The notes: a model not told the origin generated them from the letters alone. 64,000 bases of DNA from JAXGXQ01 sp040772685 (GCA_040772685.1 JAXGXQ010000007.1:1-64000), one strand, 5' to 3'. Shown: positions 16,423 through 24,885, counted from the first letter of the stretch. Made by a program: numbers and translations.

Positions 16423-16732
16423 GTCAATTTCACCTTTCTGACTCACGCTCCATTAGTCGAAATGCACTAATCGGCCTGCTTCAGAAACACTTCAAATTGA
16501 TCAATTCTTTTTTCATAAAATTAGCTTCTTTCCATTCTTTTAATTTTATATTTTGGATCGAGCAATAGCAACATGGGAAAGCTCATGTTGATACCGGAAC
16601 TGGAGATCTCATCTTCGGCCGATGTACTTGCGAACTGCCCGATTCAACATGCGGAGGATATAGCCGATTGTCAAACTTAAGACAGCCTCTGCGTACGGTG
16701 CCAGGCACCCTTGAGTATCATGCATCTCACAG
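16423..16732. other. Non-coding AT-rich stretch upstream of the tRNA cluster end
   Basis: No open frame of note. It contains an inverted repeat ATTAGT-8-ACTAAT (16452-16471), just upstream of the frameshifted small gene, and a GGTGCC-A-GGCACC palindrome (16697-16709). Together with the two broken genes to its left it looks like decayed, possibly acquired DNA next to tRNA genes. Confidence 0.5.
16697..16709. repeat. Short palindrome GGTGCCAGGCACC
   Basis: A 6-bp inverted repeat around a single A. Palindromes of the GGTGCC(T/A)GGCACC kind occur as dispersed REP-like elements in a number of genomes. One copy cannot prove that here. Confidence 0.35.
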
Positions 16733-16770
16733 CAAAAACTCCGCTACCGATTGTATCAGTAGCGGAGTCA
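16733..16770 (-). terminator. Rho-independent terminator of the tRNA operon
   Basis: On the minus strand ACTCCGCTAC, an 11-base loop, GTAGCGGAGT and then TTTTTG: a 10-bp perfect stem with U-tract, 11 bases after the tRNA-Cys gene. Confidence 0.9.
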
Positions 16771-16780
16771 TTTTTCTTGG

Positions 16781-16852
<72 letters not shown>

Positions 16853-16890
16853 ATGAGCCTTGGCCGGCGCATGGCGCCGACCAGGCTTGG

Positions 16891-16962
16891 AGCGGGATAC
16901 GAGATTCGAACTCGCGACTTTCACCTTGGCAAGGTGACACTCTACCACTGAGTTAATCCCGC
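16891..16962 (-). tRNA. tRNA-Gly (GCC)
   Basis: Acceptor GCGGGAT/ATCCCGC, anticodon loop TTGCCAA (GCC), T-loop GTTCGAATC. CCA is not encoded. Confidence 0.95.
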
Positions 16963-16966
16963 ATTT

Positions 16967-17042
16967 TGGTGGGTACTACAGGACTTGAACCTGCGACCCC
17001 ATGCGTGTGAAGCATGTGCTCTCCCAGCTGAGCTAAGCACCC
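16967..17042 (-). tRNA. tRNA-Val (CAC)
   Basis: Acceptor GGGTGCT/AGTACCC (one G-U), anticodon loop TTCACAC (CAC), T-arm CAGGTTCAAGTCCTG, followed by an encoded ACCA end. CAC reads GUG only, so another Val tRNA must exist elsewhere. Confidence 0.95.
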
Positions 17043-17047
17043 ACATT

Positions 17048-17122
17048 TGGTGACCCGTAGGGGAATCGAACCCCTGTCTTCGCCGTGAAAGGGCGATGTC
17101 TTGACCGCTTGACCAACGGGCC
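17048..17122 (-). tRNA. tRNA-Glu (TTC)
   Basis: Acceptor GGCCCGT/ACGGGTC, anticodon loop CTTTCAC (TTC), T-arm GGGGTTCGATTCCCC, encoded ACCA end. Confidence 0.95.
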
Positions 17123-17129
17123 GGGTAAA

Positions 17130-17206
17130 TGGTAGCGGCGGTCGGATTTGAACCAACGACACTTCGGGTATGAACCGAATGCTCTGACCAACTGAGCTAC
17201 GCCGCC
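17130..17206 (-). tRNA. tRNA-Met (CAT), elongator type
   Basis: Acceptor GGCGGCG/CGCCGCT with a G1-U72 wobble as in Bacillus elongator tRNA-Met, anticodon loop TTCATAC (CAT), encoded ACCA end. The paired 1-72 position and A-rich variable loop argue against an initiator. Acceptor and anticodon stem do not resemble tRNA-Ile2. Confidence 0.92.
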
Positions 17207-17248
17207 ATGTAAAGGTGCTTTTGCCACTAACGCTCAAGGCGCTTGATA

Positions 17249-17277
17249 AGTCTATCAGGCAGAGCGTTTCCTGTCAA
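17249..17277 (-). promoter_or_regulatory. Sigma-A promoter of the tRNA operon
   Basis: Minus strand: consensus TTGACA (17272-17277), 17-base spacer, TAGACT (17249-17254). It lies about 43 bases upstream of the first tRNA (Met), a suitable distance for a processed leader. Confidence 0.85.
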
Positions 17278-17361
17278 GCCGAAATCGGTATTTCAGACCG
17301 CTTTCAGACCGCTGTTGTTAGACTGCTGTTTGAGCCTTTTAATCCTGATGCCAATCGGGCG

Positions 17362-17399
17362 TGCCGGCACCAGCCCTTCTGTAAAGAAGGCGGTGCCGG
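17362..17399 (-). terminator. Hairpin downstream of rplL
   Basis: A long imperfect stem (CCGGCACC-GCCTTC paired with GAAGGGC-GGTGCCGG around a TTTACA loop) lies 60 bases after rplL. There is no clear U-tract on the minus strand, so it may be a processing or partial termination site rather than a classical terminator. Confidence 0.45.
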
Positions 17400-17458
17400 A
17401 CGTCAGATTACGGCAGCATAAATTTGCTGTTTTTCTACTTGGCAGTAAGGTTTTATGC

Positions 17459-17839
17459 TTACTTAAGCTCAACTTCAGCGCCGGCTTCTTTAAGTTTTGC
17501 GGCGATTTTGTCGGCTTCTTCTTTTTCAACGTTTTCTTTAACGGGCTGGGGTGCGTTGTCAACGAGATCCTTGGCTTCTTTGAGGCCCAGGCCTGTAAGT
17601 TCGCGAACAGCCTTGATGACGTTGATTTTGCTGGCGCCAAAGCTCTTAAGGATAACAGTGAATTCGGTCTGTTCCTCAACAGCAGGTGCTGCTGCGCCGC
17701 CGGCTGCCGGTGCGGCAACTGCCATTGCGGAGGCGGAAACGCCAAATTCGGTTTCAAGTTCTTTTACGAGTTCGGAAAGCTCGATGACTGTCAAAGCTTT
17801 GACATCGTCCATAATTTTTTGAATTTTTTCACTAGCCAT
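17459..17839 (-). CDS. rplL: Ribosomal protein L7/L12
   Basis: A 126-residue acidic stalk protein that recruits translation GTPases. The N-terminal dimerisation helices are at residues 1-35, then a hinge of alternating Ala/Pro/Gly (AAPAAGGAAAPA), and the conserved C-terminal domain from about residue 55 (KTEFTVILKSFGASKINVIK type, ending ELK). The start at 17839 (MASEKIQKIM) is preferred because AAAGGA lies 9 bases upstream; an in-frame ATG six codons earlier is less suited. It lies downstream of rplJ in the usual order. Confidence 0.96.
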   Translation of the reverse strand: MASEKIQKIMDDVKALTVIELSELVKELETEFGVSASAMAVAAPAAGGAAAPAVEEQTEFTVILKSFGASKINVIKAVRELTGLGLKEAKDLVDNAPQPVKENVEKEEADKIAAKLKEAGAEVELK

Positions 17840-17940
17840 GTCTTTAATTCCTTTCATCGGCCAAACTGGCCGTCTGTGATCTTTGTCCTGAAATTTCAGG
17901 CATACGCTGGCCGGATTCAGGCCAACGCAGGTGAAAGCTG

Positions 17941-18603
17941 TTATTCAGCCGCCGGTGCGTCTGTTGCTGGTACATTTTCTGCAGGAGCTTCGGTTGCGGC
18001 TTCCGCTGTGGGTTCTTCGACTACGGCTTCAGCTGCGGGTTCTTCGGCTGCTGCTTCCTCGGTATCGGCTTTGGCGACCGCCAGAGCTGCTACTTCCGTA
18101 ATTCCAGCTTCGTTGGCTTTTTCAACCATTGCATTGAGGATCATGGCCAGGCTGGCGATAGGAGAGATCAGGCCGCCGACGAGTTGGGCGTAAAGGACTT
18201 CGCGGGCCGGGATTGCGGCCAGTTTGTTAACGGCGTCAAGAGTTATGGCTTTGCCTTCCATAACGCCGCCCTTGATGATGAATTTATCAAACTTGTCAGC
18301 GAACTGCTTCGCGATTTTTGCGGGATCAACCACATCGTCCTTGCTGAAAGCAATAGCTGTGGGGCCTTTCATCAGCTCGGCTACATCTTCAATACCGGCA
18401 TCAGCAAGCGCGCGGGCTGACAGCGAATTTTTAATTACCTGATAACGGACGTTGGCTTTGCGCATTGCTGTACGCAGCTCAGTATCCTGAGCAACCGTGA
18501 GACCGCGATATTCTGTGAAGACAATGGCTTTGGCTTCTTTGAAATCTTCAGCCAAATCCGCGACGATTTGCTTCTTTTCCTGAAGAATCTTATTGCTGGG
18601 CAT
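17941..18603 (-). CDS. rplJ: Ribosomal protein L10 with long acidic tail
   Basis: A 220-residue L10, the base of the L7/L12 stalk. Residues 1-165 are the usual domain: KKQIVADLAEDFKEAKAIVF, TEYRGLTVAQDTELR, KNSLSARALADAG, and the C-terminal helix that binds L12. Typical L10 proteins end near residue 170. Here about 48 extra residues of Ala/Glu/Pro/Thr low complexity follow, ending APAAE. The ribosome binding site is AAGGAGG. Expression is controlled by the L10 leader upstream. Confidence 0.95.
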   Translation of the reverse strand: MPSNKILQEKKQIVADLAEDFKEAKAIVFTEYRGLTVAQDTELRTAMRKANVRYQVIKNSLSARALADAGIEDVAELMKGPTAIAFSKDDVVDPAKIAKQFADKFDKFIIKGGVMEGKAITLDAVNKLAAIPAREVLYAQLVGGLISPIASLAMILNAMVEKANEAGITEVAALAVAKADTEEAAAEEPAAEAVVEEPTAEAATEAPAENVPATDAPAAE

Positions 18604-18634
18604 TTGTTGCTACCTCCTTGTTCAGAATTTATCA

Positions 18635-18670
18635 ATAAAATACCCCTCGTGCCGATAGACGCGAGGGGTA
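18635..18670 (-). terminator. Attenuator hairpin of the L10 leader
   Basis: TACCCCTCG pairs with CGAGGGGTA around a 12-base loop, followed by TTTTATT on the minus strand, 31 bases before the rplJ start. This is the expected regulated terminator. Confidence 0.85.
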
Positions 18671-18790
18671 CAGTTCCTTTTCGGGGCCGACTTCAGCAAA
18701 GCTGCGTGGCAGAAATGGATCCATGACCTCGGCAGGACGGCTGACGTTTACGCCACGTGGGCTCCTGCTGTCTTAGGGCACTTGGTATAT
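18635..18790 (-). ncRNA. Ribosomal protein L10 leader
   Basis: The minus-strand leader of rplJ contains CCTAAGACAGCAGG, then GTCCTGCCGAGGTC and GTGGCGTAAACGTC, the conserved kink-turn-containing elements of the Gram-positive L10 leader. L10 (as the L10-L12 complex) binds this RNA and represses its own operon. It ends in an intrinsic terminator-type hairpin just before rplJ. Confidence 0.88.
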
Positions 18791-18879
18791 CCTATTTAGT
18801 TTTCAGCCGCTCTCTGCTGGCAGCCGGTAATTCAGATCCGGTAAGCCGTGAGACGCAGCCTGGTTCATTGTATGCTGCC

Positions 18880-19572
18880 TTACATCAGGCGGGCAGGGTT
18901 AATTTTGATTCCAGGACCCATAGTCGAGGAAATTGTGACACTGCGCAGGTAATGTCCCTTAGCAGCTGCGGGTTTTGCTTTGATAACAGCATCCATTAAG
19001 GTGCGGAAGTTTTCTTCCAGCTTTTCCTGACCAAAAGAAACTTTACCAATCGGACAATGGATAATATTGGTTTTGTCGAGTCGGTATTCGATTTTACCGG
19101 CTTTGATTTCGGTGATAGCTTTCTCAACTTCCATGGTGACCGTACCGGATTTCGGGTTCGGCATGAGGCCCTTAGGACCTAGTACCTTACCGAGTTTACC
19201 AACTGTACCCATCATGTCTGGTGTTGCGACAACTACGTCATAATCAAACCAGTTTTCCGTACGAATTTTCTCGACCATATCGTCAGCGCCTACAAAGTCA
19301 GCGCCGGCTGCCAGGGCTTCTTCAGCTTTGGGCCCTTTGGCGAACACCAGAACGCGTTTACTGCGGCCGGTACCATGGGGCAGAACGACGGCACCACGTA
19401 CCTGTTGATCAGCGTGACGTGAATCGACACCCAGGCGGATATGAAGTTCTATTGTTTCGTCGAATTTGGCTGTCGCTGTCTTTTGAACAAGCTCAATCGC
19501 TTCGGCGGTATCGTAAGATGACTCGCGCTCCAGCAATGCTACAGCTGTATTATATCTTTTGCCTCTTTTCAT
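18880..19572 (-). CDS. rplA: Ribosomal protein L1
   Basis: A 230-residue L1, the mobile arm of the large subunit at the E site and often a translational repressor of its own mRNA. Conserved boxes: KFDETIELHIRLGVDSRHADQQVRG, VVLPHGTGR, MMGTVGKLGKVLGPKGLMPNPK, and the C-terminal TISSTMGPGIKI. Length is standard. The ribosome binding site is GAAGGAG before ATG. It follows rplK by 19 bases. Confidence 0.97.
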   Translation of the reverse strand: MKRGKRYNTAVALLERESSYDTAEAIELVQKTATAKFDETIELHIRLGVDSRHADQQVRGAVVLPHGTGRSKRVLVFAKGPKAEEALAAGADFVGADDMVEKIRTENWFDYDVVVATPDMMGTVGKLGKVLGPKGLMPNPKSGTVTMEVEKAITEIKAGKIEYRLDKTNIIHCPIGKVSFGQEKLEENFRTLMDAVIKAKPAAAKGHYLRSVTISSTMGPGIKINPARLM

Positions 19573-19591
19573 TCAGCTCACTCCTTCCCGC

Positions 19592-20020
19592 TTAGTCATC
19601 TACGACGACGATGCCCATGCTGCGGGCTGTTCCGGCGACCATACGGGCGCAGGATTCGAGGTCTGAAGCGTTGGTGTCGACCATCTTGATCTGAGCGATT
19701 TTCATCACTTCAGATTTAGGAATTTTCGCCACCTTGTCGCGGTTAGGCACACCTGAACCGTTTTCGATGTTGCATGCTTTCTTCAGCAAAACCGGAACCG
19801 GAGGAGTTTTAGTAATGAAAGTAAAGGATCTGTCCGCGAAGATTGTGATTACGACCGGAATAATCAGGCCGACATCCTTGGCGGTTCTTTCATTAAATTC
19901 CTTGACGAACATAGCGATATTGACACCATGCTGACCAAGGGCTGGTCCTACCGGCGGCGCTGGAGTGGCTTTGCCCGCAGGTATCTGCAATTTGATATAA
20001 CCTGTGACTTTTTTAGCCAT
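19592..20020 (-). CDS. rplK: Ribosomal protein L11
   Basis: A 142-residue L11 of the GTPase-associated centre. It opens MAKKVTGYIKLQIPAGKATP with the Pro-rich PAPPVGPALGQHGVNI, then KEFNERTAKDVG and the RNA-binding C-terminal domain ending ARSMGIVVVDD. The strong GGGAGGTGG site precedes the start. Order nusG-rplK-rplA-rplJ-rplL is the standard one. Confidence 0.98.
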   Translation of the reverse strand: MAKKVTGYIKLQIPAGKATPAPPVGPALGQHGVNIAMFVKEFNERTAKDVGLIIPVVITIFADRSFTFITKTPPVPVLLKKACNIENGSGVPNRDKVAKIPKSEVMKIAQIKMVDTNASDLESCARMVAGTARSMGIVVVDD

Positions 20021-20096
20021 TTACGTCCACCTCCCATTTTTCTTGGTTTTTATTTATTATCAGCGCCTGAGCGCATATAACCGTTCGTTTTTGTAC

Positions 20097-20633
20097 TTAA
20101 AGCCGCATTATCTGATGCAGTTCGAGTTCGACTGGTGTTTCACGGCCAAACATCGATACCAGAACGCGTACTTTTTTCTTTTCGAGGTTAATCTCTTCCA
20201 CTGTGCCAATAAAGCTTTCCAGCGGACCATTGATAACCTTGATTGAATCACCGACCCCGTAGTCGACAACCGGCTCCCAGGCGGATTCAAGGCCCATGAG
20301 CATGAGTTCTTCTTCCGTCAGCGGGGTGGGTTTGGAACTTGAAGGCCCGACAAAGCCAGTTACACCGCGGGTATTTCGGACGATGTACCAGATTTCGTCA
20401 GTAAGTACCATTTTCACCAGAACGTAACCGGGGTAGATCTTACGCTGAATGGTCTTTTTCTTACCATCCTTAATTTCAATCTGCTCCTCCATCGGCACTG
20501 AGACTTCCTGAATGAAATCCTGAATGCCGCGGTTTTCTACGATCCGCTCCAGGGTCGCTTTTACCTTGTTTTCGTACCCCGAGTAGGTATGTACTACATA
20601 CCACTTGGCTTCATTGGCACTTTCTTCAACCAT
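20097..20633 (-). CDS. nusG: Transcription elongation factor NusG
   Basis: A 178-residue NusG. The NGN domain (residues 8-115: AKWYVVHTYSGYENKVKATL, YPGYVLVKMVLTDEIWYIVR, NTRGVTGFVG) binds RNA polymerase, and the KOW domain (126-178: VGDSIKVINGPLESFIGTVEEI) binds NusE/S10 or Rho. It is co-transcribed with secE and the L11-L1 genes. Confidence 0.98.
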   Translation of the reverse strand: MVEESANEAKWYVVHTYSGYENKVKATLERIVENRGIQDFIQEVSVPMEEQIEIKDGKKKTIQRKIYPGYVLVKMVLTDEIWYIVRNTRGVTGFVGPSSSKPTPLTEEELMLMGLESAWEPVVDYGVGDSIKVINGPLESFIGTVEEINLEKKKVRVLVSMFGRETPVELELHQIMRL

Positions 20634-20678
20634 TAAAAATTAACTCCTTCAGTTCGGACGGTCGCGGCAAACCTGCTA

Positions 20679-21053
20679 TCAGCCGGATGTTGCCGCAGTG
20701 GTCGCGGCCGAAGCTGTTGTTTCGGCAGTGGTAGTCGGAACTGTTGTCCCCTCTGTTGTGGCAACAGTTGTTGAAACTGTGGTTGGCGTGGTGACATCAT
20801 AGAAGCCGACTCCTTCCAGAATCGCTCCCAACAGGGAGTCAAGCACAAACAGTAGAATACCAGCGGTGAGCGCAATTGCGATTACCGTCATTGTGCTTTG
20901 GATGAGCTTCTTGCGGTCAGGCCAAACAACCCGCTTCAGTTCTGCTTTTAAATTGGAAAAGAACAAAGACAGGCGCTTGCCGATGCTCGGCTTGCCCTTT
21001 TTGTCTTTTTCAGACACTTTGACTTTTTTATCGGGTTTTACGTTGTCAGCCAT
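20679..21053 (-). CDS. secE: Preprotein translocase SecE with Thr/Ala-rich tail
   Basis: A 124-residue SecE. Residues 20-85 hold the conserved amphipathic helix (LFFSNLKAELKRVVWPDRKKL) and one transmembrane helix (TVIAIALTAGILLFVLDSLL). Normal Gram-positive SecE ends soon after the helix, at 60-75 residues. Here about 40 residues of Thr/Ala/Val/Pro low complexity follow, on the outer face of the membrane by SecE topology. The ATG at 21053 has AGGAAG upstream; a GTG three codons earlier overlaps that site. Order rpmG-secE-nusG is usual. Confidence 0.93.
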   Translation of the reverse strand: MADNVKPDKKVKVSEKDKKGKPSIGKRLSLFFSNLKAELKRVVWPDRKKLIQSTMTVIAIALTAGILLFVLDSLLGAILEGVGFYDVTTPTTVSTTVATTEGTTVPTTTAETTASAATTAATSG

Positions 21054-21086
21054 GCTTAGCACTTCCTCATTTCACGCAAGCTAATA

Positions 21087-21251
21087 TTACTTGGTTTCCT
21101 TGTGGGTTGTATGCTTGCGGCAGAAACGGCAATACTTTGACATTTCGAGTCTGTCCGGATCGTTCTTTTTGTTTTTCATCGTGTCGTAATTACGCTGTTT
21201 GCAATCAGAGCAGGCAAGCGTTATTTTGTCACGGGCACCTGGTTTTGCCAT
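21087..21251 (-). CDS. rpmG: Ribosomal protein L33
   Basis: A 54-residue L33 of the zinc-ribbon (C+) type, with cysteine pairs in LACSDCKQRNY and YCRFCRKHTTHKE. The start at 21251 (MAKPGARDK) follows a strong GGAGGTG 8 bases upstream; an upstream in-frame start 13 codons earlier would cover that site. It is the first gene of the rpmG-secE-nusG-rplKA unit. Confidence 0.97.
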   Translation of the reverse strand: MAKPGARDKITLACSDCKQRNYDTMKNKKNDPDRLEMSKYCRFCRKHTTHKETK

Positions 21252-21341
21252 GGTATATACACCTCCGCATGTGTGGGTAAACAGATTCACTGTCCGGAAT
21301 TCTTCCCATAAAAAAAAGAGCTTCTGCGGACAAGCAAACGA

Positions 21342-21370
21342 ATTCTATCACAGGACATGTTGATTGTCAA
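21342..21370 (-). promoter_or_regulatory. Sigma-A promoter of rpmG-secE-nusG operon
   Basis: TTGACA (21365-21370), 17-base spacer, TAGAAT (21342-21347) preceded by TGTGA, an extended -10. The -35 overlaps the stop codon of nifJ. Confidence 0.87.
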
Positions 21371-24300
21371 ATGTCCTTAGGCCGTTCCTTGCTGAGATTC
21401 TGGTAGAGTTCCAGGCGTTCCCGGGCATCCATCTCAGCCTTAGCGTAGAGGGATTGGGCTTTCTCCGGAAAGCCAATTTCGAGGGCGGCATAGCGGTTCT
21501 CACCCTGGAGGAATCTTTGGAAATCTGCGGTAGGGGTTTTAGAATCGAGTATAAAGGGATTTCGGCCTTCCTCTTTAAGTGTTGGATTGTAGCGGTATAA
21601 ATGCCAATAACCAGCCTCAACAGCTTTTTTCTGCTCTTCCTGACTTCTGCCCATGCCGGCTTTCAAGCCATGTTCAATACAAGGACAATAGCAAATTATC
21701 AGTGAAGGACCGGCATAGGCCTCTGCCTCTCTGATAGCTTTCAGAGTCTGTGCCGGGTCGGCGCCCATGGCAACCTGAGCAACATAAACATAGCCGTAGC
21801 TCATGGCCATCAGACCAAGATCTTTCTTTTTTGTCTCCTTACCGCCGGCTGCAAATTTGGCAATCGCTCCAGCCGAAGTTGCTTTGGAGGATTGCCCGCC
21901 CGTATTAGAGTACACCTCGGTGTCCAGAACCAGAACATTAATGTCCCGACCGGAAGCAAGCACATGGTCTACTCCGCCGAAGCCAATGTCATAAGCCCAG
22001 CCGTCACCGCCGAAAGCCCAAACGCTTTTTTTAGTTAAAAATTCTTTGTTCTGGCGAATAAATTCAGCCTCTTCACTAGTTTCGCCGGTCAGAGCCGCTA
22101 ACAGAGCTTCGCTGGCAACACGCGATTTTTCAGCATCTTCTCCGCTTGCCAAATATGAGAGGCAGGCTTCCCTGGCTGTGCCCTGTTCACTCAGCAACTG
22201 TACTTTTTGTGCAAGCTGGCTCCTGATGGCATCGTGTCCAAGCAGAAATCCATAAGCATATTCGGCATTGTCCTCAAAAAGCGACATCGCCCAGGCAGGA
22301 CCAAAACCTTGCTTGTCGGTGCAATAGGGCGAAGAAGGTGTGGAACCACCATAAGCTGAAGAACAGCCGGAAGCGTTGGCAATATATAGCCTGTTGCCAA
22401 ACAGCTGGGTCACCAGCTTTATGTAGGGTGTTTCCCCACAACCGGCACAAGCGCCGGAAAACTCGAAATATGGTTTAGCAAACTGCGAATTTTTAATTGT
22501 CTTGGCATTTACAGCATCTTGCTTAACCTTAACTTCGTCAACAGCGTAATTCCAGTTAGAGGTTTCTCCCAGCTGGCTTTCAAGCTTGTCCATTACCAGT
22601 GCCTTTTCTTTGGCGAGACAGGCATTAACACAGCTGCCACAGCCTGTGCAGTCGAGAGGCGAAACTTGAATCCGGTAATGGTAATTTTCGAGATTCTTAC
22701 CGATAGCCTTTTTGGTTGCAAAACTTGCGGGAGCAGTGTTCAGTTCTGCTTCATCCAGCAGAAGCGGACGGATAGCAGCATGCGGGCACACCAGTGAACA
22801 CTGATTGCACTGAATACAGGTTGCCTGCTGCCATACAGGCACATTTACCGCTGTGCCGCGTTTTTCGAACCTGGTGGTGCCTGCAGGCCAGGTGCCGTCC
22901 TCCAGGCCGTATTTTTTCATTACGGAAACAGGCAGCAAGTCGCCAGTCTGGCGGTTCATAGGCACAACCACTTCCTGAATAAATGGCGGCAGATTGAGCT
23001 CTAAGGGAGCATCTTCAGCGGTTAACCACGACTCCGGAACGTCAACTTTCCGGAGTTCACTGATGCCATACTTTATTGAGGCAATGTTCATATCAACTAT
23101 TGCCTGGCCCTTCTTTGAATAGGTGCTGGAGATAGCGTCTGCCATTTCTTGTATAGCCTGATCGAGTGGAATTATCTCAGTCAGTTTGAAGAAAGCGGCT
23201 TGCAGAATCGTATTGGTACGATTGTTAAGGCCAAGTTTGAGGGCAATTTCAGTTGCGTTGATCGTATAGAAATTAATGTTTTTAGCGGCAAATGCACGTT
23301 TCATAGAAGCCGGCAGGTGCTTTTCCAGTTCTGTCTTGTTCCAGGCACAGTTCAGCAGGAAGGTTCCGCCCTCCTTCAGATCATTCAACATATCGTACTT
23401 ATTAACATAGGTAGAATTCTGGCACGAAACAAAGTCAGCTGAGCGCACGAGGTAAGGTGACCGGATCGGCTCCTTGCCAAAGCGCAGATGTGATTGGGTC
23501 AGCCCGCCGGCTTTTTTGGAATCATAAACAAAGTAGGCTTGGCAGTACAAATCGGTCGTGTTGCCAATTATCTTGATCGAGTTTTTGTTGGCGCCAACAG
23601 TACCGTCAGAACCGAGGCCCCAAAAGATAATGTTTTTTTGCCCGGGCGGGGAAAGATCAATTTCTTTCAAGGCAGGGAGGGAGGTTAATGTCACATCGTC
23701 AACGATGCCAATCGTGAAGTTGTTTTTGGCTGACGGCTGCTGCAGGTTGGTAAAAACAGCCTGAATCTGAGCAGGTGTTGTGTCTTTGGAGCTCAAGCCA
23801 TAGCGTCCGCCCACGACGTCAATTGGCAGATTATTTTGCTTGCAGACCGTGCATATATCCTGATATAGGGGCTCGCCTACAGCTCCGGTTTCTTTTGTGC
23901 GATCCAGCACGGCGATACGCTTGGTTGTGCTTGGCAGGCTGGCAAGGAAATGCTCGACAGAGAACGGTCTGTATAGATGAACGTTAACCATTCCGGTTTT
24001 ACCACCCCGCGCATTCAGGTAGTCAACCACTTCTTTTGTAGTTTCAGCTGCGGAACCCATCAATACAACTACATGCTCGGCGTCAGCTGCGCCATAGTAG
24101 TCAAACAGGTTGTACTTCCGGCCGGTCAGCTGGCCAATCGCCTGCATGTAATATTGAGCAGCAGTAGGGATTTCGGCGATTTTGTCGTTACTGGCTTCGC
24201 GGCACTGGAAAAAGATGTCAGGATTTACGGTGGTGCCGCGGGTTGATGGGTGGCAAGGATTCAGGGAATTGCTCCGGAAATCGCGCAACGACTCGTAATT

Positions 24301-24885
24301 CACCAGCGGAGCAAGATCTTCGTATGTCAGGGTTTCAATTTTCTGGATTTCATGTGAAGTCCGAAAACCGTCGAAAAAGTGCAAAAATGGAAAGCGGCAA
24401 TGAATGGCAGCAAGATGTGCGACAGCAGCCAAATCCATTACTTCCTGAGGTGAAGAGGACGCCAGCAAAGCGAAACCTGTGCTGCGTACACCCATAACAT
24501 CAGAATGATCGCCGAAAATTGATAGCGCATGAGCAGAAAGGGTGCGGGCGCTGACATGAAAAACTCCGGGCAGCATCTCACCGGCGATTTTGTACATGTT
24601 CGGAATCATTAACAAAAGGCCTTGCGATGCAGTGTAAGTAGTTGTCAGCGCTCCAGATTGCAGAGAACCATGAACCGTGCCAGCGGCACCGCCTTCGGAC
24701 TGCATCTCTACCACCCGCACCGGTTGTCCGAAAATATTCAGCTTACCGTTTGCTGACCATTCATCAACATATTCTGCCATAGGAGATGATGGCGTTATGG
24801 GGAAAATACCCGCGACCTCAGTGAAGGCATATGATACATAAGCAGCCGCCTGATTACCGTCCATTAACTCCGTTCTTTTACTCAA
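21367..24885 (-). CDS. nifJ: Pyruvate:ferredoxin (flavodoxin) oxidoreductase
   Basis: A 1172-residue single-chain PFOR that oxidises pyruvate with CoA to acetyl-CoA, CO2 and reduced ferredoxin, the central reaction of clostridial fermentation. Domains in order: pyrimidine-binding domain I (MDGNQAAAYVSYAFTEVAGIFPITPSSPMAEY), CoA/transketolase-like domain II, the EKR-like region, two [4Fe-4S] clusters (CIQCNQCSLVCPH about residue 700; CTGCGSCVNACLAKE about 755), and the TPP domain with the third cluster (CAGCGETPYIKL, GDGWAYDIGFGGVDH, SNTGGQSSKAT). All cysteines are in place. It starts with TTG behind CAGGAGAG. It lies 48 bases after hisE and could be a distal part of the his transcript; I saw no separate promoter. 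Confidence 0.97.
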   Translation of the reverse strand: MSKRTELMDGNQAAAYVSYAFTEVAGIFPITPSSPMAEYVDEWSANGKLNIFGQPVRVVEMQSEGGAAGTVHGSLQSGALTTTYTASQGLLLMIPNMYKIAGEMLPGVFHVSARTLSAHALSIFGDHSDVMGVRSTGFALLASSSPQEVMDLAAVAHLAAIHCRFPFLHFFDGFRTSHEIQKIETLTYEDLAPLVNYESLRDFRSNSLNPCHPSTRGTTVNPDIFFQCREASNDKIAEIPTAAQYYMQAIGQLTGRKYNLFDYYGAADAEHVVVLMGSAAETTKEVVDYLNARGGKTGMVNVHLYRPFSVEHFLASLPSTTKRIAVLDRTKETGAVGEPLYQDICTVCKQNNLPIDVVGGRYGLSSKDTTPAQIQAVFTNLQQPSAKNNFTIGIVDDVTLTSLPALKEIDLSPPGQKNIIFWGLGSDGTVGANKNSIKIIGNTTDLYCQAYFVYDSKKAGGLTQSHLRFGKEPIRSPYLVRSADFVSCQNSTYVNKYDMLNDLKEGGTFLLNCAWNKTELEKHLPASMKRAFAAKNINFYTINATEIALKLGLNNRTNTILQAAFFKLTEIIPLDQAIQEMADAISSTYSKKGQAIVDMNIASIKYGISELRKVDVPESWLTAEDAPLELNLPPFIQEVVVPMNRQTGDLLPVSVMKKYGLEDGTWPAGTTRFEKRGTAVNVPVWQQATCIQCNQCSLVCPHAAIRPLLLDEAELNTAPASFATKKAIGKNLENYHYRIQVSPLDCTGCGSCVNACLAKEKALVMDKLESQLGETSNWNYAVDEVKVKQDAVNAKTIKNSQFAKPYFEFSGACAGCGETPYIKLVTQLFGNRLYIANASGCSSAYGGSTPSSPYCTDKQGFGPAWAMSLFEDNAEYAYGFLLGHDAIRSQLAQKVQLLSEQGTAREACLSYLASGEDAEKSRVASEALLAALTGETSEEAEFIRQNKEFLTKKSVWAFGGDGWAYDIGFGGVDHVLASGRDINVLVLDTEVYSNTGGQSSKATSAGAIAKFAAGGKETKKKDLGLMAMSYGYVYVAQVAMGADPAQTLKAIREAEAYAGPSLIICYCPCIEHGLKAGMGRSQEEQKKAVEAGYWHLYRYNPTLKEEGRNPFILDSKTPTADFQRFLQGENRYAALEIGFPEKAQSLYAKAEMDARERLELYQNLSKERPKDI

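Noticed and set aside
15192..16780. Attachment-site duplication of the tRNA-Cys 3' end
   Set aside because: I looked for a second copy of the T-arm/acceptor sequence in the decayed stretch and saw only a 6-base match (GGCACC).
17243..18193. Long plus-strand open frame (over 300 codons) across the rplL-rplJ region
   Set aside because: It is the shadow of two certain ribosomal protein genes on the other strand; its Ser/Ala/Phe-rich product has no domain character.
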